From: Opitutia bacterium UBA5964 | Lineage (GTDB): Bacteria; Verrucomicrobiota; Verrucomicrobiia; Opitutales; Coraliomargaritaceae | NCBI GenBank assembly: GCA_002430605.1 | Contig: DJBY01000111.1 | Coordinates: 37,691 to 94,377, forward strand | DNA: 56,687 bases | Direction: 5' to 3' | Part shown: one piece after another, positions 53,729-56,687 of the stretch | Layout: each line of letters opens with the position of its first letter | Numbering within the stretch: the first letter of the stretch is position 1 | Position numbers and translations under genes: made by a program | The notes under the pieces: model-generated | The model's input: only the letters and a program-made list of their open reading frames with translations | Databases searched by the model: none | What the model was told of the DNA's origin: nothing

Positions 53729-54706
53729 TTACTTCGATAGTGCCGTTTCGAGAAATTCGACTGTGCGCTGCTCGGACCAGTAAGACCCATTCTTGTTGAA
53801 TTGGACAAATCCGATATGACCGCCTTGCTTGGGCATCTCTAAATGAAACGATGCGCTGTTCTTGGCTTTGTCTATCGGATAGCAGCTCGGCGTTAGAAAC
53901 GGATCGTCTTGCGCATTGATTAGCAGTGTCGGGATGGTGATGTCCTGTAGCTTTGTGGTGCAACTGCATTGCTGCCAATAGTCGTCGGCGCTGCTGAAGC
54001 CATGAATCGGCGCTGTGTAGGCGCCGTCGAATTCTCGAAAGGTGCGCATTTGATCAAGGCCGTCATCGGTGATTTTCCCTGGAAAGCGTTGCATCTTTTC
54101 ACGTACTTTGGCGCGAAGTGACTTGAGGAAGCGCCGCATGTAGAGGCGGTTGCTAATATGTTCGAGCCGCTCCGAGCTACTGGCGAGATCGCACGGCACG
54201 GAAAGCGCGACCGCGGCTTGTATGCGTCGGTCGAGTTGCGTGGCAGTGTCGCCCAATAATTTGAGCGTAAGATTTCCGCCCAGGCTAAAGCCCACGAGAG
54301 CGACTTTTTCGAATTGAGCCGCTTGGTTGGTATGCTCAATCACAGTCTGCAGATCATCGATTGCACCGCTATGGTAAGAGCGCAGGCGGTGGTTGGGCTC
54401 TCCGCTGCAGTTGCGGAAGTTCCATGTTAGCACGCTCCATCCTGCTGAAGACAGCACACGCGCCATGCCTTGTACATAGGCCGCGTGTGCGCTCCCTTCG
54501 AGCCCGTGTGTGAGAATTGCTAAACGATTTGAGTGCGGGGCCTTGGTCCAAATTAGATCCAAGAAATCGCCATCAGGCGTTGTGATCCGCTCATACTCGG
54601 TTGTGATTAGTGGAACCTTGCGGAAAAGTGCGGGGTAGAGCGTTTGTAAATGGCCATTGAAGAAACCGAAGGGGGCTTGGTAGCTAGACTGTTCGATGAG
54701 TGGCAT
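53729..54706 (-). CDS. YheT-family alpha/beta hydrolase
   Basis: This 325-residue cytoplasmic hydrolase has the fold and motifs of the YheT/ABHD1-3 group: GHLQTLYPALFR at the N-terminus, LTHGLEGSAHAAYVQGMA, WNFRNCSGEPNH, and the nucleophile elbow GFSLGGNL. The acid is likely in NAQDDPFLTP and the His in GGHIGF. Members are probable esterases or lipases with unknown natural substrate. It converges with the subtilase gene with 20 bases between the stops. Confidence 0.88.
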   Translation of the reverse strand: MPLIEQSSYQAPFGFFNGHLQTLYPALFRKVPLITTEYERITTPDGDFLDLIWTKAPHSNRLAILTHGLEGSAHAAYVQGMARVLSSAGWSVLTWNFRNCSGEPNHRLRSYHSGAIDDLQTVIEHTNQAAQFEKVALVGFSLGGNLTLKLLGDTATQLDRRIQAAVALSVPCDLASSSERLEHISNRLYMRRFLKSLRAKVREKMQRFPGKITDDGLDQMRTFREFDGAYTAPIHGFSSADDYWQQCSCTTKLQDITIPTLLINAQDDPFLTPSCYPIDKAKNSASFHLEMPKQGGHIGFVQFNKNGSYWSEQRTVEFLETALSK

Positions 54707-54913
54707 GTGGGAAGCAGTTTACAGACTCAATCCTGTCTGTGAATCTCAGAGTGTGAGTAAATAACTAAGAAACGGCTGCGCCTATTCTCGACGCTAGCGT
54801 TGAGTGCTAGCCATGTATTCATGGGTGGTCGCTATACCTGCGCGATCTACAGACTTCCGTCGGCAAGCGATTTCGATTCCGTTCTGTGCTGTGGCCACTA
54901 TGGTCGGTGGTGG

Positions 54914-55582
54914 ATGGCTCAAAAAACTAATAACAGTTCGTTTCAGGGCGCGCGTATTCGACCGTATGGAGAGCGCGGTTATTTGCTGGATCAGTTGAGC
55001 GAACTGGAGCGGGTTGCAATCGAGCAGGCTTTGTCAACCACTCCGCCCGATGGTTTTGATGAATACGTCATAGGTGCTGAGAATCTGTTGGTATTGTTTC
55101 AGCGACCTACTACTGAGTGCGTTCTGCATGAATGGTTGGCCGACGTGGGGAATTCAGTGCTGGCCGGTTCAAATCATTCGCGACGGATCGAAGTGCCTGT
55201 TCGCTATGACGGCCCAGATCTAGCAACGGTGGCAGCCGCGACTGGTTTGAGTGAAGCGGAGGTTGTTGCGATTCATTCGGCGCCCGAGTATCGAGTGCGG
55301 ATGATGGGCTTTGCTCCCGGCTTTCCGTATCTGGATGGGCTGGATGAACGCTTACACCTAGATCGTAAGGCTTCGCCGCGCGATCGAATCGAGCCAGGCG
55401 CGGTTGCCATTGGCGGCAGTCATGCCGGGATTTATTCGGTGGCAAGTCCTGGAGGCTGGCATTTGCTTGGCCGTACCGAACTTCCGTTGTTTCAACCCGA
55501 ACACGCGCGTGGCACGGTGACTGATGTGCGCGAGGTGTTTGCATTGTCCGCAGGGGACACGGTTAAATTTGTGGTGATCTAG
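54914..55582 (+). CDS. pxpB: 5-oxoprolinase subunit PxpB (KipI-like)
   Basis: This 222-residue protein is one of three subunits that hydrolyse 5-oxoproline (pyroglutamate) with ATP. Features: RIRPYGERGYLLDQLSE near the start, EVPVRYDGPDLATVAAATGLS-type region (VPVRYDGPDLATVAAATG), and MMGFAPGFPYLDGLDERL with the conserved GFAPGFPY. ATG 54914 is chosen over an upstream in-frame ATG at 54800. The next gene starts one base after the stop, so the two form a subunit pair. The PxpA partner is not in the window, but could lie beyond the right end. Confidence 0.88.
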   Translation: MAQKTNNSSFQGARIRPYGERGYLLDQLSELERVAIEQALSTTPPDGFDEYVIGAENLLVLFQRPTTECVLHEWLADVGNSVLAGSNHSRRIEVPVRYDGPDLATVAAATGLSEAEVVAIHSAPEYRVRMMGFAPGFPYLDGLDERLHLDRKASPRDRIEPGAVAIGGSHAGIYSVASPGGWHLLGRTELPLFQPEHARGTVTDVREVFALSAGDTVKFVVI

Positions 55583-55583
55583 T

Positions 55584-56432
55584 ATGGCCGCGATTGAAAT
55601 CATATCCACGGGAGTCGGGCTTTCGGTTCAAGATTACGGTCGTCCCGGTTGGCGCCGGTTTGGCGTGCCTCCTGGCGGTGCCATGGATCGAAGTTCGGCT
55701 GAGGCAGCCAACCGGTTATTGGGCAACCGTGCCGATGCGCCAGTGCTGGAGGTTTTAATGCAGGGTGCGAAGTTGCGGATTTTAGAAGAGACATGGATTG
55801 CTGTGGCAGGTGCTGACTTGGGCTGCTCGATTGCTGCATGGACAGCGTGCGTTGTATCAGCTGGCACGGTGCTACAGTTTCCGATGAATCGAGCAGGCTT
55901 GTGGGCTTACGTCGCGGTGCCGGGAGGATTTGATGTGGATCGATGGTTCGGCAGTGCGTCGGTCGATTCACGTAATGGATTGGGTAAGGCCTTAGGGCGT
56001 GGCAGTCAGTTGTCAGCACAGACGTCAGCGGCGACGTTTGGGTATGAGCGGGTGGGGCGCCGCGTGCTCTCCGCCGAACTACAACGCGATTTCTTAAGGC
56101 CGATGGTGTTCGAGTTATTGCCAGGGCCGCAGTTTGAGCTGTTTTCAGCCGAGGCACGTGCGCAACTGGCGTCTGCAGAATGGACGGTTTCGCCACGCTC
56201 GGATCGCACTGGCTTTCGTTTAGAAGGTCCGGTACTTGAGGTGCCTGATTCGATTCGCAGTGAGCCAGTGCTGCCTGGCAGTTTTCAAATTCCTGGCAAT
56301 GGTCAACCGATTGTTACCATGGTCGATGGGCCGACCGTCGGCGGCTATGCGAAGCTGGCAGTATTGAAAGAAGCAGATATCGATTGGTTGGCGCAATGCC
56401 GACCGGGAACGAGGATAAGGTTTAAGCTATAG
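55584..56432 (+). CDS. pxpC: 5-oxoprolinase subunit PxpC (KipA-like)
   Basis: This 282-residue protein is the second subunit of the KipI/KipA-type 5-oxoprolinase. Family features: VQDYGRPGWRRFGVPPGGAMD at the N-terminus (in two parts), NRLLGNRADAPVLEVLMQG, PGPQFELF and SPRSDRTGFRLEGP, then GSFQIPGNGQPIVTMVDGPTVGGYAK in the C-terminal half. The subunits were also described as KipI/KipA sporulation regulators in Bacillus, which does not apply here. It is coupled to pxpB. The 255 bases after it contain no supported gene. Confidence 0.9.
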   Translation: MAAIEIISTGVGLSVQDYGRPGWRRFGVPPGGAMDRSSAEAANRLLGNRADAPVLEVLMQGAKLRILEETWIAVAGADLGCSIAAWTACVVSAGTVLQFPMNRAGLWAYVAVPGGFDVDRWFGSASVDSRNGLGKALGRGSQLSAQTSAATFGYERVGRRVLSAELQRDFLRPMVFELLPGPQFELFSAEARAQLASAEWTVSPRSDRTGFRLEGPVLEVPDSIRSEPVLPGSFQIPGNGQPIVTMVDGPTVGGYAKLAVLKEADIDWLAQCRPGTRIRFKL

Positions 56433-56687
56433 TTGGGAGTTGGGACTTAGAGACTTTGGATGAGGGTTTCGCTTGTTTAAATTTCGCAATTAGAAAAGTA
56501 ACGACATGATCCCTTTTGCCTTTTCTCATTCACATCGCTGATTCGCTAATTTACCTTCACACAACCTAGTCTCTCATCTTGCTGTGATGGTCTATTTTAT
56601 AGGTATTTAGGAGATTGAGTGGTTTATGTGAACACGTCTTGTAGATGAGTTGCCCACGGATGAGTTCACAAATCGTAGTTAAACATA

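Overview
The window looks like a chromosomal segment of a marine verrucomicrobial bacterium (PVC group), most likely of the Opitutales/Puniceicoccales type (Coraliomargarita or Lentimonas relatives). Pointers are a fused LpxC-FabZ, monomeric NADP isocitrate dehydrogenase, a lysine/alanine-rich histone-H1-like protein, many secreted sulfatases, and a general gene content of an aerobic Gram-negative heterotroph. The taxon is inferred from gene content, not from a marker search.

Layout. (1) 1-1000: a cold-shock gene, tRNA-Gly(GCC), a decayed copy of that tRNA, and a regulatory stretch with a palindrome and a promoter whose spacer holds nine G. (2) 1039-11671: an accessory polysaccharide-degradation block, all on the + strand. 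It holds a DUF5703/GH95-like protein, a beta-propeller glycosidase-like protein, four full-length secreted sulfatases and one truncated sulfatase. It shows several recombination scars. (3) 11985-14248: M29 aminopeptidase and adenosine deaminase. (4) 14304-19037, - strand: a compact operon with a RimK-type ATP-grasp ligase carrying an RCK_C domain, an aspartoacylase-like zinc peptidase, a RimB-type retropepsin, an MscS channel and a ZntB transporter. (5) 19220-26904: DNA polymerase I, a PfkB kinase, and divergent cysJ/cysI for sulfite reduction. (6) 27120-35480: a methyltransferase, small proteins, rlmN, DAHP synthase, hpt, ffh, lpxC-fabZ and lpxA. (7) 35675-45951: a SurA/PpiD-like protein, a YihY protein, a GYF membrane protein, ppdK, tatC, secG and a LolA-like protein. 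(8) 46054-56432: an RHH/H1-like protein, an aminotransferase, monomeric IDH, sixA, a PhnA-like protein, a subtilase, a YheT hydrolase and pxpBC.

How it fits together. The sulfatase block would remove sulfate esters from algal polysaccharides outside the cytoplasm while the glycosidase-like proteins trim the sugars; fucan-type substrates are a guess. The rest is mostly housekeeping: lipid A (lpxC-fabZ, lpxA), protein export (ffh, secG, tatC, SurA-like), central metabolism (ppdK, icd, aspartate aminotransferase) and sulfur assimilation (cysIJ). The parts most worth a second look are the RimK-RCK_C operon, the chimeric sulfatase at 3313 that carries the start of a beta-helix protein, the G-tract promoter, the RHH-histone fusion, and the aminotransferase start codon placed directly after a terminator-like hairpin.
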